A stretch of 64,000 bases of DNA from Elysia chlorotica (GCA_003991915.1 RQTK01000084.1:458333-522332), one strand, 5' to 3'. Counted from the first letter of the stretch, positions 13,040 to 35,464 are shown. The notes: a model not told the origin generated them from the sequence alone. A program made the numbers and translations.

Positions 13040-16000
13040 AGGGATGTTTTGCTTGTTACTTTTTTTATTGCACTTGACACTGTGGCGAACTACCCAACTT
13101 TTAGTTCACCTGTTAGGCTGGATTCTATCTTAAATGCTTGGTCTATTGCTTGACTTTGCTGTGTGTTTTTTTGCAATAGTGTAGATTATTTCTCTTGTTA
13201 ATTCTTTGTATTGGTTTCCAACAAGGTAACGATGGCTGTGGTTGCCGATAAATTTGTCACCATGTTAGTCTTGTTTGACTATGTTGTGTCTGTCTATTAT
13301 GGACTGTAGAGCTCTCGTAACTGGTTCTCTGGTTTTATTTCTGTGCTCCTTTATATTGAGCAACTTATTTTTTTACATCAGAAGCACAACTTCTTCCTAC
13401 AATTCATTCACCACAGTATTAGAAAAACAACTATATATTTACTCAAACCGCACAAAGCACTCCTGTAAGGACATTTTTTGCAATATGGAAAATAAAGGTA
13501 CTGATTAAAAAAAAACTGTAAGGAGGTTATCAGTCTCAGTGATATTTAAGCTACTGATAATTTCAAAACTTTTTTATTTGATGCAGACAAGTAACAATTT
13601 TTGTTACCACATATTGCTTAGGATTCTCGAGTATTTAGAGGTAAAATTGAAAAAGATTGGTCGCGTCATTAATTAGCTGTGGGCAATTAAAAAGAAGTAT
13701 CCCATATTAAATTAAAAATTCATGAGGGTCTTTTAAATCTTTTCTAACTGCCTTGGTTTTTTAACGTATGCTGCAAAAAAAAGAACTGAATGAAGAAGGA
13801 GATTTGATCAACACATAAAGATAATTTTATTCAATGTGCGTCGATCAGAACATGTCTAAACTACGGTTTGAAGTAGAGCCAATTTCTGCAATGTCAACTG
13901 CTCAGTGAGCACGGCTGTTAATCGCCATCTGACAGCCTTATCATTCGTTATCAGAGTCCCATGGTGTGCGCGGGGCTGCCTGAGGCAGATCAAAGAAAAA
14001 ACTAAAGATCCGAAAATCAGGCTATATTAGTGGCCGTGTGAAGCACAATCACGTATGCACAGCTCACAAAAATAGCATCATTAACAGAATTGTAAACAAA
14101 TCATGTGTACAGGCATTTGAAATTTGTCTTAAAACAAGAATGATAAAAGCATTATATATCTTTACATTACTAATGTATTATGTTTTGCTGATTAACAATT
14201 AAAGGAAATTGTAATTTGTATTGGATTTCAGGAAGACATGGGCATGACGTATGATGAGCTCTCTGTGTACGGAAAGCTGAGAAAGCAGAACTTCTGTGGG
14301 CCGTACAGCATGTTCTGCAAGCTGCTACACATGAGCTCTGAGCAGTGCCCTCCAGAGCAGGTATGTGTGTCGACACTATCCATATCACCTGTGCATGATC
14401 ACTTTCTAACATTGACACAATGCAGACTTTTATGTTTTCAATTTTTTTTTCAAAATATGTAAATAAAGGAGCTTTTCCCAATTATCGGGTCTTTATTAGT
14501 AATAAGTCAAAGTAATTAACTTTGTTCTGTAAAATGTTTGCGAATACTTTGGTATAAGAGAGTATCAATTTAAGGACAATAGACAAAACGAGTGTGGAAT
14601 GCACTCCCTCTCTGATTACGCTTTTTTTAATGTTGTCTAATCTTTAGCTGCAATAAAATGTGGCTAAAATGCCTCACGGTAGCCTATTGAAACTTTTGAT
14701 TTTAAAATAAATATGTTGTTCTTCAAGACAACTATTTTGTAAAATGTATCTTTATATCTCTCAATGCTATGATTCTGTTAGTCTAAAATTGTATCTGTTT
14801 TCCAGCTGGCCAACAAGGTGAAGCTTTTTTTCAGATCATATGCAGTGAACAGACACAAGATGACTGTCCTTACGCCAGCTTATCACTGTGAATCTTACAG
14901 TCCAGATGATAACCGCTTTGATCAGAGGCAGTTTCTTTACAATGCCAAATGGTATTGGCAGTTTGCACGAATTGATGCAGAGGTAAAACAATTGTTATTT
15001 TTGTTGACAATGCGAACAGCAATTTTTTTTTTTTTTACACTGACATGATTTTGGTGTTTTAAAGAGACGTGCAAGCAAATCTTACTCCTCATAAATTTTA
15101 CAAGCTTGCATGAGCTTCCAAAATTTATAGTGGTATCCTTTTGATACTTAGATGCTAAGGGCCAAAAGGTTTATAAGTAAAAAAGGAAATGGGTATGATT
15201 CAGTCAGCTTTTCAGAAGTCATAAATTAAATTGATGAGGTTTTTCCATATAAGACACCCTATATTAATTTAAGATAAAGAAGAAAAAAACTGATATGTTA
15301 ATTTTCATATAGATTTCTTATGTTTGTATACATGCACCAAGTTTCAAGTCAATGGGTCTAGAAACTTTAGAGCTCATTGGATTTTCAAGATGACCTCCCA
15401 TTTCCATCGCAAGCAAAATATTTAGGAAGAATTCCAAACATCATTTACATTATAGGAACCATGCCTGAAATAGTGGTACCAAAATAAATATTATATGCTC
15501 TAAATTGAATATTGAATACTGTAGCTCCCTCTCCTTGAGTGATTGAAATGGATAATGTGCCATTATTGTTTGATAATCCTTGACACACACACAGAAAACA
15601 CTATTTGATCTAACAAATTTTATAAGTTCTTTTGGTCTATATTAACTAGCATTGAATTACAGTACAACTCGAATCCAACGAAGTTAGACTCGAAGAACAT
15701 CATACATCCAAACAGATAAAAGTCCATAATTGTTTTCTTTTTTTTTGTCTCTACTATACTATTTGATCCGAGCAACTAATCTTATACCCACTCCTTGGAT
15801 CCATAGACCCAGAGTTATCAACAAGCTCTCAAAGTTTATACCAGGCACTAGATCTAGTTTAAATTAGACCACAAAAGATCAGCCAACCTGTAGTCGAAGA
15901 ACAATACTTCTTCCACCATCCAAACCTGACATCATGTTGTCTAGTGTACAGTGAAAGGGATGTGTCAAAGAATGAAAAGTTGTTAGCAGCGAGGGTAGAG

Positions 16001-19000
16001 GGAAGAGGAGTGGAAGTTTGTTGAGTCTCATGAAATACTGTATTTATCATTCTCAAGCGATCATTTCTTTCACATAAAAAAACAACAACGTATATCTTAA
16101 GTTTTAATTTCAATATATATTCAAGATATTACCTTTTGAGATTCCCTGTCTGTCTCTTGACATGCAACCATCAAATATTGTAACACTCTGAAGAACGTTT
16201 TACACCCTTTTTTATATCATAGGACGCACATTTTAAGAGCTTTTCTTTATCTGAAAACCTTTTGATAGTTGTTTTTTTTAAGGATACAGGTTTGTAGATT
16301 TTCTTCTGTATTTGCCTTGAACTAAACCAACTTTTTTTCTTTAATCTTCCATTGAGCAGGTACAGAAAGCTAGGAACGCACTTACTCAGTTAAATCAAAC
16401 AGAAATGGAGTCCTCCGCCACAGGCAACAATACCAACAATAGTGGCAACTCGGAAGTAAACGGCATGGGAAACATCAACATCCGACGTCCTCCAGTGGAT
16501 GGATCTGTCTCTGGTGTGCAAGTTCAACAAATGGTCAGTCAAGAAAAAAATATCCTTAGAGATCCCAAATTGGCCCTTATTGAGCATATATTATATGTCA
16601 AGCTAGAAATTGGGTCTACATTAAGGGACATCAAAGAAAAGGCTTGGGGACATAAACTAGTAAAAGTATATTTTGGACTTGTTAATCTTATTAAGAGAAG
16701 AAAGGGTAAACCAGCAGACAGATTGTGCAGGAGGCTAGGTATGACATAAGCTAAAAAATGATAATGATGAATCTTAAGATTCAAAGCACCTCTTTATCTT
16801 CTCTAACTGATTAGCTTTTCAAGACTTATTCCTTTGCATCTGCCTCTCGTATCTATAGTTTACAAAATGTACCCAGATTACTTGAATACTTTCTGTTCAA
16901 AAGAATTTTAAAAGAAAGAACTTTAGCAGGGTAAAATTTTGATGACAACCCAATGGCAGACAATATTCTTAGAGCATAACTGATAAAGTTTTTGTTGTTT
17001 TGCATTTTTTTATTCAACTCATTGTCTTAAGTATAACCTAAAGTTAACAAATGTGTCTTGTGTGCACAAAATTTAGGATATTAGACCTTCTGAGGTAAGG
17101 TATGTCTCTTTTTTGCTTCAGTTTGACTTTACCATTCACATACTAGGCAGACTGGCCAACCCTCCCAAATTTTTCTGGAAATTCATGAACTGAAGTCTCC
17201 CAACCCAAACCTTTTGTGAAAGTCGCGAAGTTAAAAAAAAAAAAAATTTGTTCCAACAATAATTTGAAATATACGAAAAGAGATGATGAGGAATCAATGA
17301 AAGCGGAAATGTGATTGCTTGATGTTTTCAACAGGAACGCTTCAGTATCAAAAGGTGCTCTTTTTGTCGTTTCCCGCAAGAAGGGCTCGAGCTTGATCAA
17401 CCCGCATATTAACAGGTCTAATGCATTGTAAACTTTCCGACGATCAAAGTCATTGCACCCCGTTCAAAAAGCATTGGTTTTGGATCATCGCAAAATTCCT
17501 ACGCTTTCATTAGTACCGCCCCAAATTTAAAATAGATGATTTTGAATCCACATGATCAACTTTGTTGCAATGTGTGTATGGTGATTATCTTTCAGAAAAT
17601 TTGAATTTACCAGGACTGAGAAGGGAAATGGTTGTTCTTTTGGAGATGCTGAGTTCTTTTTCTCTAAACTGCCTATGAAGTGCTCTAAAGACACACTTAG
17701 ACAAGAGTTTTCTCACTACAGAGCCAATGATCTTCCAAAAGCAGCGATATCAGAACCCAGATGTGATAAGCAGTGGCACCTCCTCCTCAGTCATAAAAGC
17801 ATTGATGGTAGTTATCCTTATCGAAACTTAGCTAGTCTGGCCTTAGGTGTTCTCTCAATTCCCCACAGCAATGCAGCTGCTGAAAGAATCTTTTCAGTTG
17901 TCAGAAAAAAACAGAAATGAGTGCAGGTCATTAATGAGCAATGACACTCGAAACACCCTGTAAATAAACAAAGTGAGACAGTCATCTTCAACACCAAGGC
18001 CCATACAGCTGACAGATCAATTACTCAGGACGTGTAAGAGGTCCACAATGGAGAGCTTGCACCCAACTGAGCAGCATTAAGCCCCATATACTGGAGGGTG
18101 GAGGAAGGGAGGGATTACTTGATAATTAAACTAGATGATTTAAGGTGAGCAACACACTCTATGGTGCTAGAACATATTTCTGCTCCCTTCTTTGTCATTC
18201 TATGCTTTTCTTTATTTTTTTAAACTATGTCTCTGGGTCTTTGTGTTTTTTGTTGGTTGTCCAAATCATAGGATGAAAGGCGATTTTCCGTCTGGTGTGC
18301 TCACTAGCCACTGAAGACTTTCCCTAATTCACTTTCTGAAAAGTTGACCAGTCTGACATTGTATATGTAAGTAAAGATGGTTCCATGCTCTTAACAGTTT
18401 AATTATTTTACCCGCTCTTTTGATCAAGCTATCTATTCTAAACTTATCTTTTGAAAGAGCTGAACCTCCCCAACAAGTGATGCCAAAACAAATAATGCTT
18501 TCTATGGTTGCATTGTAGAATAAAGTCATAATAGTTTTATTACAACCTTGAGGAGCACCCGTGTTAGTTACTATCTTTTTGGAGTATGTTTCATTGATAT
18601 TTACAAACTGGGGTCTGTTTGTGAGGAACTCTAATATCCACAGAATAGTACTGGTGTTAATTTTTAAAGTTAATAATTTTTCCACTAATAAATGGGCTTG
18701 GATGGTGTTAAAAGCGGATGAAAAGTCTATGAAGAGAACTCTTGCATATGTTTTAGGGGTTTCAAGATGTTTCAAGATGTTATTGATAAAAACTAACAAA
18801 GCATCCTCTACACTTCTATTTTTCTGTATGCGAACTGCATAGGGTCTAATTGGTTTCCACAGTCGGAGAGTAGATGTCTTAGGATTATTCTTTCAAAACA
18901 TTTAAAAACAATAGATGTTAAAGCTACAGGTCTAAAGTCGTTAAGGTCCTTTGCTGTTTTTTTCTTAGGTATAGGGATAACTGCAGATGTTTTCCAAATT

Positions 19001-20441
19001 TCAGGAATGGTGTGGTGTGTTATAGAGAAGTTGAATAAAAACGTAAAAATTGGGGCGAGCTGCTCATAACACTCTTTAAGTATCATACCAGAAATATTAT
19101 CTGGGCCCACGGCCTTTCCTGTTTTTAATTTTTTAAATTCTGCCACAACTGTTTCTTCTCTTATTTCAATATCATGCTCTTTAGGCTGAGAGAGAAGGTA
19201 ATTTTTCAAAACGCTCTGTTCTTTTTTGAAGTTAAATTTATCAAACCGACAGTAGAATTTATTTAGTTCATTTGCGTATTTTAGACTGTCCGTGGATTGC
19301 AGTTTTATCTTTTCTTTACTACAGCCTGTTATCTGCCTTAAGCAATCCCATGTGTTTTTTGAGTTTCCACTCTTAAATTCTTTCTCTAGTTTTTCCCTAT
19401 ACTGGTCTTTAGCTGCTTTCACTTGTCTTTTAACTCTTTTTGATATTTCTTTCATCTTCTCAATTTCATTATTTTTGTAAGCTTCTCTTTTCTCTTTTAG
19501 TAGACTTTTAAGTTCTTTCGATACCCATGGTTTGTCATTGGGGAATTTGATTATAGTTTTAGTTGTCATAACATTATGTTCACAAAAATTTATATAACCA
19601 TTCACTGTTTCAGTAAGTTCATCAATATTGTTGGAAGAGTCAATGAACATCTGCCAGTCTGTACAGTCTAGGCAGCCCTGTAGTTTTTTCAGCCCCTCAG
19701 GTGTTAGGACTTGACGCTCTGTAGAGTTGGGCTTGCAGCGTTTCAGGATCGGTCTATAATTGGGCATCAGACGGATGGTGTTGTGGTCTGAGTCGCCGAG
19801 AGGAGGGAATGGAAAGCTCTTATATGCGTTGGTGACGTTACCGTAGCATAGGTCTATTGTCCGGTCTTGTCTTGTTGGGCAGGTCACATATTGATGGTAG
19901 TGGGGTAAAAAGGAATCTAATGTGCAGTGATTAAAGTCCCCTAGAGCAAGTTTTACTGCATCTGGTCATTGGCTGTCTTGGTCTTGAATTGTCGAATTTA
20001 AGAAGTATGATGCTATTACTTTCCTTGCCGCACTTTACTTTTAGCATTACTTTAGAACTTCAGCTACCCACTCCGTGCTGGGTGATACAGGGGGGCCCAG
20101 AACAAAATTTGTCCTTGCCGAAGTTAGAACCCAGCACCTTCACAAAGGTGGCCTATGCCCTAACCATTGTGCCAGCGCACCTCCTCACATCATTCACATA
20201 CTTTATCCTATGTTAATTGCAGGTACAGCTCAAAGATGATGCAGAGAGCACCAGCCTGGCCTCTGTTCAAGCCACAAGGCCACAGGTAGCTGTTGTTGTG
20301 AAGGAGCCAGTCAAACGACAGCAGCTGCATGTAACACAAGGGTCTAGATGCGTCACTCTTCCTTTAATCTCCACACTCTCAGGCAAAAAACCTCGCTTCC
20401 AGGAGACACATGTAACACAAGAAATGGAGGTTGCTGATTGA
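2603..20441 (+). CDS. NADSYN1: Glutamine-dependent NAD+ synthetase
   Basis: Converts nicotinic acid adenine dinucleotide to NAD+ with ATP and glutamine-derived ammonia, the last step of the de novo and Preiss-Handler routes, in the cytosol. Coding exons: 2603-2687, 2910-2970, 4358-4474, 5220-5273, 5741-5882, 6321-6527, 6708-6839, 7332-7406, 7864-7991, 8605-8756, 9421-9589, 10787-10922, 11622-11728, 12138-12269, 12850-12919, 14232-14360, 14806-14982, 16360-16533, 20223-20441. All introns are GT/AG, all phases agree, and the sum is 2466 nt (821 aa). The N-terminal nitrilase-type glutaminase domain has its triad at E45 (GQELEI), K114 (LIRPK) and C175 (GAEICEELW). The synthetase domain has the ATP-binding motif [11 protein letters not shown] at residues 355-365, then [21 protein letters not shown] and [18 protein letters not shown]. 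The start begins with MGRKV, as in the vertebrate protein. Residues beyond about 691 form a long N/S/Q-rich tail absent from the roughly 706-residue human enzyme. Its two exons (18 and 19) are less certain than the rest, and exon 18 may be a cassette. Confidence 0.96.
3465..3638. repeat. 87-bp tandem duplication in NADSYN1 intron 2
   Basis: Two nearly identical units, 3465-3551 and 3552-3638, each contain CACCCTAAGCTTAAC and GATCTGTTTAATTATATATG. The unit length is a multiple of three, so a duplicated open frame appears, but there is no sign of coding function. Confidence 0.9.
5968..6285 (-). mobile_element. 3' fragment of an RNase H-bearing LINE in NADSYN1 intron 5
   Basis: Homologous to 55437-55658 and 55745-56075. 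Shared blocks include GGTGACTCCTCTATCTCTCTGA, then AAAAGATCCATGTGTAGGAT, then CTAATGGTTTGGAAGCCAAG and GACAGTCAACCAGAATGT. On the minus strand it encodes [10 protein letters not shown] and LASKPLESI, the same C-terminal peptide as the better copy at 55.9-56.2 kb ([19 protein letters not shown]). It is 5'-truncated and ends about 35 bp before the acceptor of NADSYN1 exon 6, so the branch point region may be partly LINE-derived. Confidence 0.8.
13009..13038. repeat. Uninterrupted poly-G run (30 nt) in NADSYN1 intron 15
   Basis: Thirty consecutive G on the sense strand lie about 90 bases after the donor of exon 15, preceded by further G-rich sequence (ATGGGGGGCAGAGGG). Such a run can form a G-quadruplex. 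Its exact length is unreliable in most sequencing data. Confidence 0.9.
13715..14060 (+). repeat. Dispersed repeat, copy A (pair with 29500-29835)
   Basis: The reverse complement of 29500-29835 matches along most of this segment. Shared blocks include AACTGCCT.GGTTTTTTA, GAATGAAGAAGG, GGTTTGAAGTAGAG, GTTAATCGCCA.CTGACA, CAGAGTCCCATGG and TGAGGCA.ATCAAAGAAAAA. No protein is encoded. It is probably a non-autonomous transposon or part of one; I see no clear terminal repeats. It sits in NADSYN1 intron 15, just before exon 16 (14232). Confidence 0.75.
17570..18080 (+). pseudogene. hAT transposase C-terminal (dimerisation) fragment
   Basis: Open from about 17600 to 17920, ending with the hAT dimerisation signature [17 protein letters not shown]. 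The match to the hAT family resumes after frameshifts: [10 protein letters not shown] around 17916-17950 and a K/S-rich C-terminus to a stop at 18080. The N-terminal zinc finger and DDE regions are missing. It lies in the last intron of NADSYN1, in the same orientation. A dead fragment, not a host gene. Confidence 0.75.
18240..19980 (-). mobile_element. CR1/L2-like LINE, truncated and frameshifted
   Basis: Minus-strand reading gives the end of an APE-type endonuclease (LALGDFNHC near 19940, then [10 protein letters not shown]), a linker with [12 protein letters not shown], and a reverse transcriptase ([20 protein letters not shown], then [11 protein letters not shown] and TGAPQGC). A one-base loss near 18810 separates the two main open parts (18808-19887 and 18329-18799). 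After TGAPQGC the sequence jumps to a C-terminal peptide ([18 protein letters not shown]), so the segment with the catalytic YADD box is deleted. The type resembles the CR1/L2/Rex1 group common in molluscs and fish; the clade is inferred. It lies antisense in the last NADSYN1 intron. Ends are approximate. Confidence 0.9.
20035..20200 (-). mobile_element. tRNA-derived SINE head (family 2)
   Basis: The reverse complement has an A-box-like TGGCACAATGGTTAGGGC (20158-20174) and a B-box-like GGTTCTAACTTCG (about 20119-20131) at tRNA-like spacing. It lacks cloverleaf pairing and a proper acceptor stem, so it is a SINE and not a tRNA gene. It lies just upstream of the acceptor of the last NADSYN1 exon (20223) and directly beside the LINE. 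Confidence 0.65.
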
Positions 20442-20442
20442 A

Positions 20443-20448
20443 AATAAA
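20443..20448 (+). terminator. AATAAA close to the NADSYN1 stop codon
   Basis: A canonical poly(A) signal begins two bases after the stop codon TGA (20439-20441). It would give a very short 3' UTR. Another AATAAA lies near 21559, so usage is unknown. Confidence 0.35.
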
Positions 20449-23400
20449 ACAGTTATATTTAGACCAATAACTATTTAACTCACATGTGATTTGTAGCTCT
20501 TCAACCCTAATTGTACGTCAGGGGGTAATTTTTTACCTCAGGGTCAGTTATTCTGCTTTTACAAACCGGCGTCGTTTGCGACCACTAATCTTCAAAGAAG
20601 TAAAAATACTGATTATTTGTAACTGTATGTTATTATCATTAGAATTTTTTTTTCATTTCCTTGTGAAAGCAGGAACAAACTGGAAACAAATATCAGAAAA
20701 GTTTGCTATATAAGATTGGTGGTAATAAAATCATGCTCACGGTCTGAAGTGAATGGGGTCGAAATATAACCCCGACATACGGATGGGCATGTATTGGTTT
20801 TTTTATCTCTACCAAACATGGAATCGAATTGTACCCCTGGATGTACGTATAGGAATGTGTTATCTTTCCTCTGTACGGCCCATGGGATCAAACTACCCTG
20901 AACTTACGATTCAGGTGGAAAATATACAATTTGATATACGATTAGGGTTAAAAGGCAATTCCTTGAGTTTGGGTATGGATATGGATCATAATTTCGTTTG
21001 AGCCTCGCGGTACACTTGCTGTGGTGAAAACTACACTTGACATTTGATAATTTTTTTTTGAAGCATTTAAAATGCTGGAAAAAAATATCGTTATGGCTTA
21101 ACCAGTTTATTGGTAATTGAAAAAGAAAAACTGCTAAGTCTTCTTGACATTAATTTTGGTTTGATTTATTTTTACTTTATACATAGTTTTTACTCACTTA
21201 ATTCTTAGATATCTGAGAACATGAAATTTCAGTTTGGTTAATCCTTTCTAATAATTGCTGTCAGTCATGAAATGTGAAAATCAAACATTGACAATTTTTT
21301 TTTATTTAAGCTTATTTAGTGTGATAACAAGTCGCAATTTCAGTTAAAAGATAATTATGTGCATGTTCTTTACTTCTACATATAATTTACAGAGAACCTT
21401 TTGATAGATATTCTACAATATGTATTTTGATACATGTACCTATTAGAAAAAGTCATTGACAGTCTTTTTGTTTTGGAATTGAAACTGTTGTCGTGTGTTA
21501 CTATTAGCTCAGGCCTATTATTAATACTATAATGTTCATTGTGGTTTTAATTGAAAGTGAATAAAATGGTGTTCATCTGTAAAAAAAAGTGTGAAACAGG
21601 ATTTTTGTGGTGATAGAGTGCATTCTATAAACTAAAATTAGACTTAATGTCTTTGCTTAATTCTTGGGTCTAGGAGCTGTATTTTATCAATGCTCATGTC
21701 TTACACTGCTGTCACCCATCCATGATCCAAGTGCTGTTATTCATTGTTTTTTCATTTTGCTACAAAAACAATTTATGCAATTTTAATGACCATCTTGTTT
21801 TGTTTCATACTTCTCAGAATAGTGCTATTTAAAAACTAGAATGAATGAACTTTCTTTCACTTTTTACCGAAAAGTAATTGGTCTATACACAACCGAAATG
21901 TTTTTTTTTAAGATGGCTTTCAATTTCATGCAAAAATTGACAGCTCAAAAGCTAAACACTACTGATGAGGGTACCACAGTTGACGATTTTGACTACAATT
22001 CGGATGAAAGTGATATAGAATTAGATCATGAAGAGCTAGAAGATGTTAAGGATATTAATTCATCAAATGAGCTTGACTTTGATCAGTCTAATGATGATGA
22101 TGGCTTAGATCTTCAGTGGAAACCTCACAAAACAAAGTCTTGTTAATTCTCATAAACTCAATTTTGCAAGAGAATAGGTTATTTTTCTCTCTTTGGATCT
22201 ATTAAAATCAGACTCATAATTCGAAGTTTTTCTGGTGTGATTCTCTTCACTCGAAGCTCACACCAGAATTCATATGCTCATTGCTGCCCAAGACATGCCT
22301 TTTAAAGAAATGGGGTTTTGAGAAGGTTGTTATAGAAAGAAAACAATAGAAAACTATCATAACGCAGTTTCTCAAAAATGGTATACTATATGGTCAAGTT
22401 CTGTGTACTAATTTTAACACTTTAGTGGTTCAGGTATGCCCCCTTCTGCAATTCGAATTCTCTTAATTGAAGTTAAGGTAAATTCTCAATGAATTCGAAT
22501 TTTGAGGTTTCCACTCTACATTTTAGATCTAGGTGAAACAAATCCAAACCAATGGAGTGACGAGCTGAAACTTATTGTGAATTTTGTAAACAATTAATAT
22601 ACTTATAAATACCATCATATAAAGTACATGTATCACTGAAAAGCTGAACTATTTTTCTATCAAAACAAAAACAATAAAAAACAAAATTTATGATTTTTTA
22701 TGATTGCCCATGTAAGAAAACCCTTATATTGGGATATAGAAGGTATGCTTTGTTGAGTGTGTGGCTCATTAATGGTTAAATAGTATGTGGATGTGGTTCT
22801 TATGAGAACGGAGAATGGACATTCCAAAATGTTGAACTTTGTTTAAATTCAAAGAGGGCCTCCAGGCTTAATTTGCTTGATATCATAAAATAAATAATAT
22901 TTCTTTTCTCTTTCATTTCCAATTCTAAATACATGTATGTTTGTTAGGGAAAACAAGATGTGGCTGTATATAATGTACATTTTAATTTAAACATTAAGAA
23001 TATCCCAACTTGGAAAATGTGTAAGTTATGTTCGATTTTTTGCATCTTCTTTAGTTTACAGAATTTTTTGGTTTCATGTTGCCTGCTTACTTCAAATTGC
23101 ATGCAGAACTCCTATTCACATTAATTCAGACTCAGATTCTAATTACAGACACAGTAACTGGTGCCTGGGGATTAATGAAAGCTAGTTTCAGCCTGGGTAT
23201 TAATGAAAGCTAGTTTCAGAAATGTGATGTTTTCAAGTGATCAAAAATCTTAGTACTGGCTAGCCATCCTTATTGGATTATCTACTTTAAAATTAAAAGC
23301 AGAGCTTTGCGTTTATTTTGTGCATTATAAATTAGTGTTCTTACTTCATTTAGTTTTTTTTCTGTATGTGTATGTAGTCACCTGATTTTTTTCTTGTCTC

Positions 23401-24114
23401 TGTCAACTAAAAAAATCACTGCATGTACGCAATACATTTTTAAAAATTTTAAATAAAATACTGTACAATAAATTTTTTTCATGAAACTGGTGGCTTGTTA
23501 GAGATTTTCAGAGAAGGTATGTTTCGACCTGGTATTGATTTTCCAAATTTCAAGCCTGGTAGCTACAAAAAAAAAATGCCACTCATCTGCTAAGTGTTCC
23601 TGTATTTTACTTACGAAACTTACTATTTCCATGCTGGTACTTTGGAAAAACTTGTAGCATTTATTGAATTATGAACCAGAAAATATGATTATTGGATACC
23701 ATTTACCATTTGGAGTCTCACTGGTATACCTTTGTTATGATATTGGAAATTATATAATTTTCATACAGTAATATATATTATAAATGTTTTTTTTCTAACT
23801 CCTTGTATATATTACATGTACATGTATAAGTCCTTTATTTGTTTTAGAAACTAGATTGATGAGTACATATCTTTTGTCTGAAATAAACATAATATATAAA
23901 AAATTATGTCTTAAGAAAGACCAAAAAGTACCAATATGTACAGTTTTCATTCTAAATAAATGCTGGCATTAGACATTAAAGCAACTCAACTCATTCTTAA
24001 TAAAAAATCTTTCAGGTGCTGAAATACAAATAATATTTCATAGCCTGCATACCACTCTTCATCAAGTATATACAAAAAGGTTTTCTCAGACAAAATACAT
24101 TTTCTTTTTAATCA
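20449..24114. other. Convergent intergenic region, NADSYN1 to PPIL4
   Basis: AT-rich DNA between two 3' ends. Besides the pogo-like remnant at 21841-22525 it contains a 28-bp tandem duplication (23163-23190 and 23191-23218, GCCTGGG.ATTAATGAAAGC). No further conserved coding sequence is visible on either strand. Part of it is probably 3' UTR of NADSYN1. Confidence 0.6.
21841..22525 (+). mobile_element. 3' remnant of a pogo/Tigger-like DNA transposon
   Basis: A 101-codon open frame (21841-22146) ends in a strongly acidic tail (FDYNSDESDIELDHEELED, then SNDDDGLDLQW), as at the C-terminus of many pogo/Tigger transposases. It is followed by a non-coding end (22195-22525) homologous to 38641-38935. 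That end terminates in a sequence whose complement reads GTGGAAACCTCAAAATTCGA, resembling pogo-type terminal repeats. The DDE core is absent. The family assignment is inference; the homology to 38.7 kb is direct. Confidence 0.55.
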
Positions 24115-24120
24115 TTTATT
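24115..24120 (-). terminator. Candidate poly(A) signal of PPIL4
   Basis: TTTATT on the + strand is AATAAA on the PPIL4 sense strand, about 115 nt after the stop codon. It is the first canonical signal downstream of the coding sequence that I see. Confidence 0.5.
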
Positions 24121-24234
24121 TATAAATGAAAAAGATGATCAAGGGGGAAAATGCCAATGGTTTATAATTACAATGTTATCCAAATTTACTGTACAAATTT
24201 CAACTTTTTGAACCGTTACGCTTTCCCTTTAAGC

Positions 24235-34449
<10,215 letters not shown>

Positions 34450-35086
34450 TGTGAAAAATTAATAATCAAAATATCCCCGTCCTGCGTTTGACGCCGGGTG
34501 CAGTGGTGGTGGATAGTAAAAAGCAGTTTTAAAAAGGGGGAGGTAACCAGGACATACTACATGTACCAAAATAAACTTAGTCAAAATTCACCGCCCTCAG
34601 GGCGATCTCACAAAATGAGTCGAGTTGCGGTCTAGGCTTGCTCACTGAATATTTAAATGCTGGGGTTAGGGAATACTATATTGATGTAATAGTGTGTCTT
34701 ACATTGAAATAGTGTACTTATTTCACCAACATATTTAAAATTGTGTCTCCATTTTAATATCTTTTCTTGATAGATGTCTTTTTCGTGGCGAAATCTGAAG
34801 CGCAACTCGACTCATTATCGTAAAAACACGACTGGGTGTTAAAAATGACCTAAAAATTAAAAGGAAGAGCCAACTTACTCTTTGAAAGGTAGGGTGAATT
34901 TAAAGACCTGTTAAATACTGGATGAAGGTGGTCAACCATGCTATGTAATGAATTTTTTTTAATGACAAATCGGAATTTTCGCGTAAACTAAGGTGTCTTT
35001 CTGTCTTAACTTTCTCTCTCCGTGTCTATTTCTGCCTATTTTCACATCTCTCTATATGTTTATCTTTTTTCCTCTCCCCCTCATTT

Positions 35087-35106
35087 TCTCTCTCTCTCTC
35101 TCTATA

Positions 35107-35174
<68 letters not shown>

Positions 35175-35183
35175 TCTCTTTCT
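35087..35183. repeat. (TC)n pyrimidine tract
   Basis: TC dinucleotide array interrupted by a TATATA segment. It yields false Ser/Leu and Arg/Glu frames. Confidence 0.95.
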
Positions 35184-35464
35184 TTTCTTTTATATTATAA
35201 TGATGACAACGTTCAAAATACAAGAGAGGAAGTGTTCATTTTCACCCGTATTCACTGTAAAAAAAAAAAGTGTAAGATGTATACCGGGTATTTCCTCTTC
35301 GAATCCACAGTATGGCATGTTTATTTGTCGAATTTTGTGGGCGGGTGTCAGTACATGTACTAAAATGTGACAGACTGACCCAGGAGTCCTTGTTTTATCC
35401 CCACATTGTTTCCCTGTGGCAGGCTGGCAGCACCAAATATTGTCGGACGTTAGTGATATAATAT

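Noticed and set aside
17143..17400. Minus-strand open frame ending in [16 protein letters not shown]
   Set aside because: It looks like the complement of decayed hAT flanking sequence; I found no supporting domain, so it is not called a gene.
20100..20180. tRNA gene on the minus strand
   Set aside because: A and B boxes are present but degenerate, with no acceptor stem pairing; better explained as a SINE head.
34993..35370. Ser/Leu-rich and Arg/Glu-rich open frames
   Set aside because: They are translations of the (TC)n tract.
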